NCBI GenBank assembly: GCA_020444475.1
Contig: JAHLKV010000005.1
Location: 235,080 to 299,079, forward strand
Reading direction: 5' to 3'
Length of the DNA: 64,000 bases
Source of the DNA: a bacterium
GTDB lineage: Bacteria > Zixibacteria > MSB-5A5 > GN15 > FEB-12
Under the pieces are notes generated by a model. The model ran no database searches and was not told the origin of the DNA. It was given only the letters and a program-made list of their open reading frames with translations. Positions 35,628-45,488 of the stretch are shown piece by piece; position 1 is the first letter of the stretch; each line of letters starts with the position of its first letter. The position numbers and the translations under genes are program-made.

Positions 35628-36312
35628 CGCACACCTTTCTCAAGCGTGTGAGGAGCGCTTGGATTGCAGATAGTTCGGGTATGACCCAGCGGAAGTACGC
35701 CGTAATGAGCGTCGGTGGTCCCCGCCTGTCAAACGATTTGTGCCGTGGACAGGTTTGTCCGGTTCCGGGCTTACCTCGCAAACTGTTTGGCAGCAAAGAG
35801 ATACGACGTTATATGAGAATACGATGTAGATCGGAATTGTCACGTACTGGCATCCGGAAATGTCAGTTTCTGTGATCCGTGCCACGTCTTCAGCAGGCGA
35901 ATCACAGATCCGATTGTCAGAACTGACCAACGAAAAAAGACCGGCCGTTGCGGGCCGGTCCCTTTTCTCACAGAAGTCGCGCGAGATGCATGGTCAATGG
36001 TGTCTCGCAAGATGTCGAGCGTGTGTATGAAGCTACGGGTTAAACACCGGAGCCCCAGTCGGAAGTTCCGACAATATTGTAACCGCTTGCCCCCTAAACC
36101 GGATCGTATTCGCCAACGTGCTGCGATGACTTGAATTAGGACTGGACAAAAGGGACGAAAAAAGCGATCTTTTGCATATTAGGGTCGGTCGAGCGCCGTC
36201 CTCACCACAATACACGGCGGACCGGCCCGATGGGACTGCACCTTACGTTTTTGACAACAGATACCCATCAGCCCCTCTTCTTGCCCTGCTGCTTCTGCCT
36301 GGAGGAGATCTC
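35628..36312. other. 685-bp divergent intergenic region with an orphan hairpin
   Basis: Separates divergent secreted-protein genes and must hold both promoters. It contains a terminator-like hairpin (35939-35960) belonging to neither gene and the sequence AAAAGGGAC-GAAAAA at 36148-36162, which recurs in part at 41562. The small open frames here do not look like protein. Confidence 0.55.
35933..35960 (-). terminator. orphan terminator-like hairpin
   Basis: GACCGGCC and GGCCGGTC form an 8-bp GC-rich stem around a 6-base loop. On the minus strand six T residues follow (35938-35933); on the plus strand the tail is CCTTTTCTC. No annotated gene ends here. Confidence 0.6.
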
Positions 36313-38664
36313 ATGAGAACATTGTTCGCTGCTGTTCTGTTTGCCGTACTCATCGCCGGGTCTGCCGTGCTCGCCGACGATCTTTATCGTGTCCAGATAT
36401 CTTCACACGAGGACGCCCGTTCGCTTCGCGCTGTTGGCCCCTCACCGGTGATGCGCCTGCCCGAGGCCTTTCTGGTCCTCGTTGACTCCGAAGCGGTCGC
36501 GCGTCTGTCGAAGTCGGCGTTGTCCGCCGAGTTGATAGCCCGAGATGTGTCGGTATCCGAACTGGCGATCGACAACCGCCTCGATCGAAAAAACGTCGAC
36601 CGCTACGACCTGATCCTCGAGGACGGTGGCCTGAGGCTCTATCGGGTCTCTCGTGCCGACCTGAAAAACCCGGAGAACCGGTTCGATCTTATACCGCTTC
36701 GCACGGAGCATCTCAAGATCGACTATCGTCCAACACAATCTGACCCCGAGAAACTTGCGCACATCACTGCCGACCTCCCCGACGGCCTCGACTCGCTTGT
36801 CGCACGAGTGGAATACGACTCCCTGTATTCCTATCTTCACCGCCTCCAGGCATTCTACCGTCGTACGGTGGGTACGGACTCCAATTATGCTTCAAGAGAC
36901 TGGATTGCTGCCAAGTTCGAAGACTTCGGCTACCAGAATGTCGTGATAGACAGCTTCTACCACGACTTTGCCGGTGACCTGAGGTCCTGTCAGAACGTCG
37001 TTGCCAGCAAAATCGGCACGGTCTATCCGGATCACCATATCATCGTCGGCGCACACCGCGACGCCGTTGCGTCGTCGCCGGGAGCCGATGACAACGGATC
37101 AGGGACAGTGGCGGTCATGGAAATCGCACGCGCGTTGACTGATATGGATGTCCCCATGACAATCGATTTCGTTCTGTTTGATGCCGAAGAGATCGGCCTG
37201 TACGGCGCGTGGGAGTACGCCACCCGGGCGTACATCGAAAACGAGCAGATCATCTGTATGCTGAACATGGACATGATAGCACACCTCACCAACGATACAG
37301 ACATCAACATCATATACGGCAACGGCTCGACCTATCCACTCCTCTGGGCGGAACTGGCTGACTCCCTGACCGGACTCACCGGCCATCTGTATGTCGCCGG
37401 CAGCGGCGGCTCGGACCACTGGCCCTTCCTTCAGCTGGGATATCCGGCGTTGTTTCTTCACGAGTGGAACTTCTCGACGGTGTACCACTCCTCTCGCGAC
37501 AGCACGACCTACATCAACTTCGACTACATGACCGAGGTCGTTCGGGCCACTGCCGCGACCGCCTACACCATAGCCATGACCACCGAGCCGCCGCCGTTCG
37601 TTACCATAGACTTCGTGACACCGCTCCCCGACCTCCTGCCGTTCGGCCAGGACGTCACGCTTGAGCTGTCCATCACCGGCAGTTACGGCACTCAGATCGT
37701 TCCGGGCAGTCCCGAGTTCCATTGGTCGGTCGATGGGGGAGACTACACCACAGAACCCCTCGTAGATCTCGGCGGCGGGTTGTACAGCATGACCCTTCCG
37801 GCGGCAGAGTGCAACCGGACCTTCGACTTCTACGTAACGGTCGATGAAAACCAGACCGGCGTCTGGAACTACGGCGATGCCGTTTATCCGATCACCACCC
37901 GGGTCATCACCGATCAAACCACACACTTCTTCGATGACTTCGAGACCGATCAGGGCTGGACACTCTGGGGCGGCGCCACCGATGGTCGCTGGGAACGCTC
38001 CTATCCGGCCGCGCACGGCACCAACGGTTCGCCGGTCAGTGACTTCTCCGGTTCCGGCCAATGTTTTGTCACCGGGAACACAGCACGCGATGACGATGTC
38101 GACGGTGGTCGCACCACACTGTACTCGCCGCTGACGGATTTCACCGCTTTCCCCGACGCCCTGGTGCAGTTCTACTTCTCGTTTTACAGCGATGAATCCG
38201 GCGGTCCGTACGAGGACAAGTTCGAGGTCTACGTGTCCAACACGTTTGGTTCGTACTGGATACCGGTCAGCTCGTACGACATGGGGAGCATAGGTGGTCT
38301 CGGCTGGCAATACGGTGAGTTCCGGCTCTCCGACTACATAGAGCCCAACGATCACGTGTATATCAGGTTCGACGCCGCCGACTACGGAGACGACTCCGGG
38401 GTGGAAGGCGCGCTCGACAACGTCTCAATTGTGAGCCTGGCCTGCACGCCAACCATGGTTTGCGGCGACATCAACGATGACCTCGAGGGGCCCGACCTTA
38501 CGGACTTGATTTACTTCGTGAACTACCTCTTCCTGGGAGGGCCGCCGCCACCGAACGGTGATGTCGTCGATCTGACCGGCGAAGGCGACACGGACCTCTC
38601 CGACCTCATCTTCCTCGTCAACTATCTCTTCCTCGGCGGCCAGGCGCCTGACTGCTGGCTCTAG
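36313..38664 (+). CDS. secreted M28 metallopeptidase with dockerin-like tail
   Basis: A 783-residue exported aminopeptidase-like enzyme. A signal peptide (LFAAVLFAVLIAGSAVLA) is followed by a pro-region and the M28 catalytic domain at about 185-425. The two-zinc ligand set is visible: VGAHRDAV (His, about 247), GADDNGSG (Asp), FDAEEIGLYG (Glu-Glu), MLNMDMIAH (Asp) and YHSSRDS (His). Two beta-sandwich regions follow, and then two dockerin-like repeats (DLTDLIYFVNYLFLGG; DLSDLIFLVNYLFLGG). GGAGGAGATCTC precedes ATG 36313; the open frame back to 36172 is not coding. It probably degrades peptides outside the cell or at its surface. Confidence 0.9.
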   Translation: MRTLFAAVLFAVLIAGSAVLADDLYRVQISSHEDARSLRAVGPSPVMRLPEAFLVLVDSEAVARLSKSALSAELIARDVSVSELAIDNRLDRKNVDRYDLILEDGGLRLYRVSRADLKNPENRFDLIPLRTEHLKIDYRPTQSDPEKLAHITADLPDGLDSLVARVEYDSLYSYLHRLQAFYRRTVGTDSNYASRDWIAAKFEDFGYQNVVIDSFYHDFAGDLRSCQNVVASKIGTVYPDHHIIVGAHRDAVASSPGADDNGSGTVAVMEIARALTDMDVPMTIDFVLFDAEEIGLYGAWEYATRAYIENEQIICMLNMDMIAHLTNDTDINIIYGNGSTYPLLWAELADSLTGLTGHLYVAGSGGSDHWPFLQLGYPALFLHEWNFSTVYHSSRDSTTYINFDYMTEVVRATAATAYTIAMTTEPPPFVTIDFVTPLPDLLPFGQDVTLELSITGSYGTQIVPGSPEFHWSVDGGDYTTEPLVDLGGGLYSMTLPAAECNRTFDFYVTVDENQTGVWNYGDAVYPITTRVITDQTTHFFDDFETDQGWTLWGGATDGRWERSYPAAHGTNGSPVSDFSGSGQCFVTGNTARDDDVDGGRTTLYSPLTDFTAFPDALVQFYFSFYSDESGGPYEDKFEVYVSNTFGSYWIPVSSYDMGSIGGLGWQYGEFRLSDYIEPNDHVYIRFDAADYGDDSGVEGALDNVSIVSLACTPTMVCGDINDDLEGPDLTDLIYFVNYLFLGGPPPPNGDVVDLTGEGDTDLSDLIFLVNYLFLGGQAPDCWL

Positions 38665-38667
38665 AAG

Positions 38668-39036
38668 CTATTCCAGTGTCTCATAGCACTCCGGGGTAAA
38701 CCCCGGGGTGCAGAGGCACAGGAAGACGAGATCGTCGGGACCGACGTTTTTGATCCGCTGCCGGGTTTCCGCCGGAATGATCACGGTGTCTCCCGGGTAA
38801 ACATCAACCGCTTCCTGATCGTCGATCTCCACCCGGCCGTGTCCGTCGAGTATCACATACCGCTCCACCACCCCGCGAAGACGGTGCCAGGCCGTGGTGA
38901 CGCCCGGTTCCACCCGCGCGCGGGCCACCGACATACCAGCTTCACCCTCGTTCAGATACTCGTTGATATAGCAGCGCTCATCGGTGTAATACTCGGCTCC
39001 GGGATTGTGGGGCCGCAAGTACGATGCGTTCTTCAT
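38668..39036 (-). CDS. cupin-domain protein
   Basis: A 122-residue single-cupin protein. Cupin motif 1 is represented by TTAWHRLRGVVERYVILDGHG (the second metal His is replaced by Arg in the usual HxH) and motif 2 by VYPGDTVIIPAETRQRIKNVG. The ATG at 39036 lies inside an ATGA overlap with the FG-GAP gene stop, so translation is coupled. Its function is unknown; the substituted HxH leaves metal binding uncertain. Pairing a cytoplasmic cupin with a secreted protein gene is odd and may only be an operon tail. Confidence 0.82.
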   Translation of the reverse strand: MKNASYLRPHNPGAEYYTDERCYINEYLNEGEAGMSVARARVEPGVTTAWHRLRGVVERYVILDGHGRVEIDDQEAVDVYPGDTVIIPAETRQRIKNVGPDDLVFLCLCTPGFTPECYETLE

Positions 39037-41399
39037 AGGCAATCCGGATTACAGGCGGCCGGTAACGGTCCACCCAGGAATAGGTAGTTTACGAAATAGA
39101 TCAAGTCGGACAGGTCAACCGTGCACGCGATATCACCGTCGACATTCGCCGCCGCCATACAGCTCGGCGCGGGACCTCCCAGGAAGAGATAGTTTACGAG
39201 ATAGATCAAATCCGACAGGTCCACCGTTCCCTCGCTGTCAGCGTCCACGTTGCCGGTCGCACCCTCACAACAGGAGCCTTCGATACGAATCCCGCCGGAC
39301 GTCTCTTTGGGTGTGTACACCATATACGCCGATTGCAGCGCCATCTCGTATGTACCCTGATAAAACGTATCAATGACATTAAACGCCCCGACATCACCAC
39401 CGCTGGTGTTAAACGTCAGGCGAAGAATCTCACCCGAGCCCGGATCAAGCGGCAAAGTACCACCGCCGTCGTTCGCCCGAAGCAACAACGTCATTCGGTA
39501 CTCGCCGGCGACAACCTGATAGGTCAGATACGACAAGGTCTCGAAATACGCCGTCCGCTCTCCCCGCTCAACCGATACCAGTGTCAGGTTGATCGGACTG
39601 TCCGTCGTTCGGATTGGCAGTACGATCTCTTCGAGTGGTTGGCTATTGGTCAGATAGACGGGGACTACTGCCTGCGCACCGGGAGCAATCGTGTCGACCC
39701 CGATCGTAATCGTATCCGCCAGGACAACCACCAGGTCCTGCTCGGTGTGATTATGCCAGCCCGAAGCCGAGACATTCTCGAGATAGACATCGAACGTCCC
39801 CGGGCCTTGATAGACGTGCAGCGGATGCTGTTCAAACGAGCTGTCACCATCGCCGAAACGCCACTTCTGGTCCACTGCAGCCACCGAACTGTCGGCAAAC
39901 TGCACCGCAAACGGCGCGAAACCAAACGTCGTATCGGCGGCGATCTTTACGAACGGCTCCAGCGTGCTCCCATAAGCATCGTTGGGACCGTCCCAATTGG
40001 CAACCGTCAGGTCATTGGTGAAGGAATAGCGATAGTGAATGATCAGCTCCGAGACCGGCGCCGCGGCCAGCGATACCCAGCCCGACACGAGATCATAGCA
40101 GTAGTCGCCGAAATCAAGAGGTGCTCCGTCGGCCACCACCGAGTCTATCGCGTACAGCGGGTCACGGCTTGTATAAAACAACGAACGGGTCCCCGCAGTG
40201 GAGAAGGTATCCGCTCTCCATTCAACTCCCGCGCCGTCGATATCCACCCACGCCATTTCTTCGGCCACTGTCGACGGCGTCGCCCGCCAGACCGGCGATG
40301 TTGTAAAGGTCGTCCCGAGGTTTTCATAAACGCGCGGTTGATCGAACCAGCGTCCCGCCGCCAGATCGCGGTCACCGTCGTTGTCATAATCATACAGCGA
40401 CAGCGCCGATCCATAACCGCCGGTCGATGAGGTCCACCCTGCGGACGTGGTCAGCACGCCGGCGCCGTTGTTGAAATAGACCGCAAATGTACCATCGCCG
40501 CCGAGCTGATTGTTGTACGCGACGATCAGGTCAAGCCAGCCGTCACCGTCGACATCGCCGAATATGATAGTATTGGCCGACTGATTGATCGATGCCTGCC
40601 ACGACGGCGACGTCTCCAGCGTCCCCGCATTGTTGTAATACACCGCCTCAGGACGATCGTCGTAGCAGAAAGCCAGATCCAGATCGCCGTCGTTGTCGAC
40701 ATCCCCCCACGTGACATCCATCGCCTGAGTCGCCTGCGAGCTCTGCCATCCCGGAGCAGTCTGAACGTTACCGTTTACGTTGTAGTAGATCCGATCGGTG
40801 ATTGAAACATCATTATACGATTCACCTGTGGCGACCGCCAGGTCCAGATCGCCGTCACCGTCGACATCCCCCAGGGCACACGAAAACGTATAGACACTGT
40901 CTCCGGAGAACCAATCGGGCGACCGGTGCAGTGTACCGCCATTGTTGAGATACATGTTCAGCAAATTCGGCTGGCTGAATCCGGCCGGCCCGAGAAAGTT
41001 GGACACGGCCAGCTCAGGGAAGCCGTCATCATTGAGATCGCCCACCGCGCAGTGCCCCGAGTATTCCTCATTCAGGCTTAACCACGTCGCCGTCGACGGC
41101 ATAACGCCCAGCTGCGACAGATAGACGAAATTCGACGCTCGGACGATGTCATTGCCGTTGGAAAAGCAGACATCTATCCATCCGTCGTTATTCATATCCC
41201 GCCAGATCATGCCGGTTGAATACACATCCTCCTCGCCCGTGGACCAGAACGGTGACTGATTCAGCGGAACCGCCGCTTTGGTCGCGACAATCTCAAGCGG
41301 CTGCTCCGCCGCAGGTCTGGGGGTATCCAGTCTTTGCGCGAAACCGGCTGTCGAAAGCAGCCAGCACACCAGAATCAGAGTGAGATAAACGTTCTTCAT
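39033..41399 (-). CDS. secreted FG-GAP/VCBS protein with cohesin-like and dockerin-like modules
   Basis: A 788-residue exported protein. After a signal peptide (VYLTLILVCWLLSTAGFAQ) come at least six FG-GAP/VCBS calcium-binding repeats, each with a D-x-[DN]-x-DG-x-x-D-L core (DVDGDGDLDLAVATG, DVDNDGDLDLAFCYD, DVDGDGWLDLIVAYN), forming a beta-propeller. A PKD-like segment (WRFGDGDSSFEQHPLHVYQGPGT) follows, then a cohesin-like beta domain (VPVYLTNSQPLEEIVLPI), and finally two dockerin-like repeats (VDLSDLIYLVNYLFLGG; VDLSDLIYFVNYLFLGG). ATG 41399 begins MKNVYLTL; the frame open to 41663 is not coding. The propeller suggests binding or structure at the cell surface. Confidence 0.87.
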   Translation of the reverse strand: MKNVYLTLILVCWLLSTAGFAQRLDTPRPAAEQPLEIVATKAAVPLNQSPFWSTGEEDVYSTGMIWRDMNNDGWIDVCFSNGNDIVRASNFVYLSQLGVMPSTATWLSLNEEYSGHCAVGDLNDDGFPELAVSNFLGPAGFSQPNLLNMYLNNGGTLHRSPDWFSGDSVYTFSCALGDVDGDGDLDLAVATGESYNDVSITDRIYYNVNGNVQTAPGWQSSQATQAMDVTWGDVDNDGDLDLAFCYDDRPEAVYYNNAGTLETSPSWQASINQSANTIIFGDVDGDGWLDLIVAYNNQLGGDGTFAVYFNNGAGVLTTSAGWTSSTGGYGSALSLYDYDNDGDRDLAAGRWFDQPRVYENLGTTFTTSPVWRATPSTVAEEMAWVDIDGAGVEWRADTFSTAGTRSLFYTSRDPLYAIDSVVADGAPLDFGDYCYDLVSGWVSLAAAPVSELIIHYRYSFTNDLTVANWDGPNDAYGSTLEPFVKIAADTTFGFAPFAVQFADSSVAAVDQKWRFGDGDSSFEQHPLHVYQGPGTFDVYLENVSASGWHNHTEQDLVVVLADTITIGVDTIAPGAQAVVPVYLTNSQPLEEIVLPIRTTDSPINLTLVSVERGERTAYFETLSYLTYQVVAGEYRMTLLLRANDGGGTLPLDPGSGEILRLTFNTSGGDVGAFNVIDTFYQGTYEMALQSAYMVYTPKETSGGIRIEGSCCEGATGNVDADSEGTVDLSDLIYLVNYLFLGGPAPSCMAAANVDGDIACTVDLSDLIYFVNYLFLGGPLPAACNPDCL

Positions 41400-41700
41400 G
41401 ATTGCACACGACTCCCTGCACTCGAAACCGAGTTCCCCGACGCCAGGTGCGATACTGTGTCTCGGTTCGTTCTTATCGAAGTAATAGATATCTGTATGAT
41501 ACGATGCATCTGACCTTTTTGGTACCTGTTTCCCGGTAGTATGGACGAACGGCGCCGGAAGAAAAGGGACTACAAAAACGCTTTTAAACGAATCCATCCC
41601 CGCCTTCGTTTCGTAAATACAATTGCCAAAAACGGTTACGGTGTTATCTTGAGGTGCGCGCAACCGCCCTCCCTAACCTCACACTGTATCGGAGTTCGCC
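41400..41700. other. 301-bp divergent intergenic region
   Basis: Lies between two divergent secreted-protein genes and must hold both promoters. AAAAGGGAC-TACAAAAACG-CTTTT at 41562-41585 resembles 36148-36171 upstream of the M28 gene. No RNA gene is seen. Confidence 0.5.
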
Positions 41701-43116
41701 GTGCGGTATAATCGTCTGATTGTGTCTGCTTTTATCCTTGGTCTTCTGGCCTTCGGAGTTCAGGCCCGGACCGTCTTCGTCCCGGGTGATTTCACCAACC
41801 TCCAGGAAGCCGTCGATTCGCTCGACACCGGAGACACCATCCATGTGACGACAACCTTCCTCGCCGGCTACGGCAATCGCGACATTACGACCGATGGTAA
41901 AGGTATTGTCTTCCAGGGTCCGTTTGGCCCCGGCGGCGTAACCATCAACTGCTTCGGGAGTGAGGGAGACGAACACCGCGCGTTTGTGTTCGACGACGGC
42001 GAAGATTCTCTTACCGTCATCGACGGCTTTCGAATCATCGGCGGCTATGCCGACTCCGGCGGCGCGGTCTACATAAACCGCACCACCCCAATCATTCGCA
42101 ACTGCGTCTTTGAGGGCAATATTGCGACCTACGGTGGTGCTATCGGGGGCTATCAGGGCGCGCCCAGAATCTACAACTGCAACTTCCTGACCAATCAGGC
42201 CCAGCGAGGGGGAGCTATCGACGGTCTGGGACCGACTATTATACGCGACTCCCGATTCACCGGCAATCACGCCTCTCAGCGGGGAGGAGCAATCGCCGAT
42301 CTCCACAGCGCGGTTGTCAGCGACTGCGTGTTTGACTTCAACACCGGCGGGGGAGCAACATTTGATTTGGTCGGCGGCAGCGCCCGTCTCGATCGATGTC
42401 TCTTCGCGAAAAACGCCTCGGGCGGACTGAGCGTCGTCTACGGCTATCAATCGATGCGGATAGACCGCTGTACTTTCGTCGACAACGCCTACGGTATTCA
42501 GGCACTCGGCGACACCTATGTCGTGCCGACCAACACCCAGATTGTCTTCAATCGCGGCGACGCGGCGTTTTGTTCCATCACCGACTCGGTGACGATCTAC
42601 CTTAATTACTGCAACGTCTACGGCAACCAGCATGACTACACCGGGTGTATCCAAGACAACCTCGGTGTCAGCGGCAACATCCGCGAGAACCCCCTCTTCT
42701 GCGATACCAGCGAGTTTGATTTCACGCTGAACTCCACCTCCCCCTGTGCCACGGCCGGGTCGGGCGGGGTGGCGATCGGCGCCTACGATGTCGGCTGTAC
42801 ACCGACCGATGTCGACGAAGACATTCCTGCGCTGCCCGGCAAATTCGCGCTGGATCAGAACTACCCGAACCCCTTCAACCCCACGACCACCATCAGTTTC
42901 GCTGTTCCCGAGCGCTCCGATGTCTCCATCGCCGTCTACAACATCCTCGGAGAACAGGTCGCCGTGCTGTTTGATCAGACCGTTCCGGCGGGGTCATACG
43001 ACGTTGACTGGGATGGTACGGACAGCAGGGGAAACCCGGCCGCCAGCGGCGTCTATTTCTATCGGCTCCAGGCCTCCGAGCGCACGGAGTCGAGGAAGAT
43101 GCTACTACTGAAGTAG
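41701..43116 (+). CDS. secreted right-handed beta-helix protein with sorting-type C terminus
   Basis: A 471-residue exported protein. A signal peptide (LIVSAFILGLLAFGVQA) is followed by FVPGDFTNLQEAVDSLDTGDTIHV, the usual start of pectin-lyase-like beta-helices, and then short coils with N-x-F-x-x-N-x-A-x-x-G-G-A ladders (NCVFEGNIATYGGAIGG, DSRFTGNHASQRGGAIAD). The C terminus is a full Por/T9SS-like module: FALDQNYPNPFNPTTTISF, AVYNILGEQVAVL and GVYFYRLQASERTESRKMLLLK. The GTG start has GGAG nine bases upstream. The family often binds or cleaves polysaccharide, but no catalytic motif is evident. Confidence 0.87.
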   Translation: MRYNRLIVSAFILGLLAFGVQARTVFVPGDFTNLQEAVDSLDTGDTIHVTTTFLAGYGNRDITTDGKGIVFQGPFGPGGVTINCFGSEGDEHRAFVFDDGEDSLTVIDGFRIIGGYADSGGAVYINRTTPIIRNCVFEGNIATYGGAIGGYQGAPRIYNCNFLTNQAQRGGAIDGLGPTIIRDSRFTGNHASQRGGAIADLHSAVVSDCVFDFNTGGGATFDLVGGSARLDRCLFAKNASGGLSVVYGYQSMRIDRCTFVDNAYGIQALGDTYVVPTNTQIVFNRGDAAFCSITDSVTIYLNYCNVYGNQHDYTGCIQDNLGVSGNIRENPLFCDTSEFDFTLNSTSPCATAGSGGVAIGAYDVGCTPTDVDEDIPALPGKFALDQNYPNPFNPTTTISFAVPERSDVSIAVYNILGEQVAVLFDQTVPAGSYDVDWDGTDSRGNPAASGVYFYRLQASERTESRKMLLLK

Positions 43117-43231
43117 TCCCCGCGCAGATCCTGTCGCCCCTGACTGTGCCCCCGCCAGCCGGGAAACAGCACCCAACTGAATCTCTTGCTCTTTCTTTGC
43201 GTATAGATCTCAGGGAGTATTTATTCCGGTA

Positions 43232-43942
43232 ATGACCACACCGATCATTCGCACAGAGTCGCTCACCAGATTCTACCAGCGCGGGCCGCACGAGGTACGC
43301 GCTGTCGACGGCGTTTCTCTGTCGGTCTCGACCGGCGAGTTTGTCGCCCTGGTTGGCGCCTCCGGATCGGGGAAAACGACCCTGCTTAACCTGCTGGCCG
43401 GTCTCGATACACCGACCTCAGGCGACATTTGGTCGGCTGGAACCAGGCTCTGCGACCTCTCCGCGCGAGAACTGGCGCGCTACCGCGCCCAACGGGTCGG
43501 GGTCGTTTTTCAGACCTTTAACCTCGTCGGGCATCGAACCGCCCTCGCCAATGTCGAACTGGCGCTCTACTTCACGGATATCCCGAGACATGAACGCCGG
43601 CAACACGCGGCCAGACTGCTGGAGGATCTCGGACTGGGAGACCGGCTCGACCACCGCCCGGCCGATCTCTCCGGCGGCGAGCAGCAGCGGGTGGCACTGG
43701 CGCGAGCCCTGGTGAAGAATCCGACCGTGCTTTTCGCCGATGAGCCGACCGGCAATCTCGACTCCGACAACAGCGACAAAATCGCCGACCTGCTGATCGA
43801 CCTCAACCGCAGGGGACTGACTATCGTCCTCGTCACCCACGACCAGGAGCTGGCGGCCCGGTGCGCCCGGCGCGTGGTGCGCATGCACTACGGCAAGATT
43901 GTCGATGACAGCTCCACCGAACCGGGGGAGAGCGCCCCATGA
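43232..43942 (+). CDS. ABC transporter ATP-binding protein (MacB/LolD type)
   Basis: A 236-residue ABC ATPase. Walker A GASGSGKTT at about 45, the Q-loop VVFQTFNLVGH, the signature LSGGEQQRVALARAL, Walker B VLFADEPTGNLD and the H-loop VTHD are all intact. The type with FQTFNLVGHRTALANVE matches LolD/MacB/FtsE-like exporters or mechanotransmission systems. It overlaps the permease gene by four bases. No HlyD-type adaptor is nearby, so MacAB drug export is not supported; a LolCDE- or FtsX-like role is possible. Confidence 0.93.
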   Translation: MTTPIIRTESLTRFYQRGPHEVRAVDGVSLSVSTGEFVALVGASGSGKTTLLNLLAGLDTPTSGDIWSAGTRLCDLSARELARYRAQRVGVVFQTFNLVGHRTALANVELALYFTDIPRHERRQHAARLLEDLGLGDRLDHRPADLSGGEQQRVALARALVKNPTVLFADEPTGNLDSDNSDKIADLLIDLNRRGLTIVLVTHDQELAARCARRVVRMHYGKIVDDSSTEPGESAP

Positions 43943-45396
43943 CGTTCCGCGACATGATCGATCTTGCCGCCGGCAACCTCTGGCGCATGAAACTCCGCAC
44001 CGGCCTCACCGTCGCCGGTGTCGTCATCGCCATCGCCGCCTTTGTCGCTATGCTCTCCTTCGGCGCCGGCAACCAGCGAGTCATCCGCGAGCAGTTTGAC
44101 GAGCTCGGCTTGTTTTCGATGGTCATCGTGCGACCGGGTGAAGCTACCGACACCACCGTCGCCACCGAACTGACCGACTCCTCCATCACCATGTTCAGCC
44201 AACTGGAAGGAGTCTCTCTTGTCTACCCGTACGATGCTTTCCAGCTGACCGCCGATGTGCTCGATACCCAGCTCGAGGCGTCAGCGCAGGCCCTGACTGT
44301 CTCCGCTCTCCACACCCCCTTCTTCTCCGACTACCGGGCGGGCCGACCGTTCACGTCGGACAGCTCGCACGAGGCGGTCGTCACCAGCGTCCTGCTGCAG
44401 GATTTGGGCCTCGAAAACGCCGATACCCTCATCGGCAGTCAACTGATTCTCTCCGTCCGACAATCCGTGATCGACAGCGCTCTGATTCACTTGCTCGATC
44501 TCGGCGACGGAGGGTTCGAACGACGCGTCCGGGCGATTGAGTTCCGAAAGCTCAGAGACGCCGACTACCGAGACAGTATCCTGAGCGCCGAACTGGGCAG
44601 CGCCATCTCGCGTTTTGTCGACGGCTACATGAACGCCACCGTCCCGGTCGCCGAAACGCTCACGGTTGTCGGAGTCCTCAACGGTCGCCGCCACGGCCGG
44701 GCCAGCGTCAAACAGATTCTCCTGCCCGCGAGCATCGCCCGCCGCCTCGCCGGGAGCGGCTTCAATATCGGCAATCCGTCCGCGATGGTAACCGCCCTCG
44801 CCTCGGGCCGAATCTCCTTCCAAACGAACGGAGAAGACAACCGGACCTACAACCAGGTCACCGTGCTCATGACCGAGACGGCCTCGTACGAGAAACTGCG
44901 CGACACTATTCAGGCGATGGGTTACAACACGTTCAGTTTTGCCGAGCAGTTTAAGGAAATCCGCCGCGCCATGATCTACTTCAACATGGGCATCGGCCTG
45001 ATAGGCCTCATCGCACTGATAACCGCCTCCCTCGGCATTGCCAATACCATGATCATGTCCATCATGGAGCGAACCAGAGAAATCGGCATGCTCATATCAC
45101 TCGGCGCCACCTCCGGCGACATCAAGGTCATTTTCCTCGTCGAGTCCGGCGTCATCGGCGCCGTCGGCGCCATTCTCGGAATCATATTCGGCTGGCTGAT
45201 CTCCAGACTCGGCTCGACTATCGTGCAAACTATCATGGAACACGAAGGCATCACGCCGATCGACATATTCGATCTGCCCCTCTGGCTGATCACCATCGCC
45301 TTCGCGTTCGGGACTGTCGTCGCCGTCCTTGCCGGGCTCTACCCGGCCTCCCGCGCCGCCCGGATCGATCCCGTCAAAGCCCTCCGCGGCGAATAG
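43939..45396 (+). CDS. MacB/FtsX-type ABC permease
   Basis: A 485-residue permease with the four-helix FtsX layout. One N-terminal span (GLTVAGVVIAIAAFVAMLSFGAG) is followed by a large periplasmic domain of about 290 residues (MacB_PCD-like), then three C-terminal spans (GIGLIGLIALITASLGIANTM; FLVESGVIGAVGAILGIIFGW; LWLITIAFAFGTVVAVLAGLYP) and the closing YPASRAARIDPVKALRGE, the classic FtsX ending. It is translationally coupled to the ATPase; substrate unknown. Confidence 0.93.
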   Translation: MTFRDMIDLAAGNLWRMKLRTGLTVAGVVIAIAAFVAMLSFGAGNQRVIREQFDELGLFSMVIVRPGEATDTTVATELTDSSITMFSQLEGVSLVYPYDAFQLTADVLDTQLEASAQALTVSALHTPFFSDYRAGRPFTSDSSHEAVVTSVLLQDLGLENADTLIGSQLILSVRQSVIDSALIHLLDLGDGGFERRVRAIEFRKLRDADYRDSILSAELGSAISRFVDGYMNATVPVAETLTVVGVLNGRRHGRASVKQILLPASIARRLAGSGFNIGNPSAMVTALASGRISFQTNGEDNRTYNQVTVLMTETASYEKLRDTIQAMGYNTFSFAEQFKEIRRAMIYFNMGIGLIGLIALITASLGIANTMIMSIMERTREIGMLISLGATSGDIKVIFLVESGVIGAVGAILGIIFGWLISRLGSTIVQTIMEHEGITPIDIFDLPLWLITIAFAFGTVVAVLAGLYPASRAARIDPVKALRGE

Positions 45397-45488
45397 CTGC
45401 TCCAGACCGCACCCACTGATTCTTCTTGACTTGTCTTGTCCCACCGATTGTATTCCACCGCCCCGAACAACAACCAAGGAGCCTCCGT

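Noticed and set aside
37099..38355. Minus-strand open frame of 418 codons
   Set aside because: Opposite the M28 peptidase, whose zinc ligands are intact; no family match in the shadow.
41644..42654. Minus-strand open frame of 336 codons
   Set aside because: Opposite the beta-helix protein and without coherent domains.
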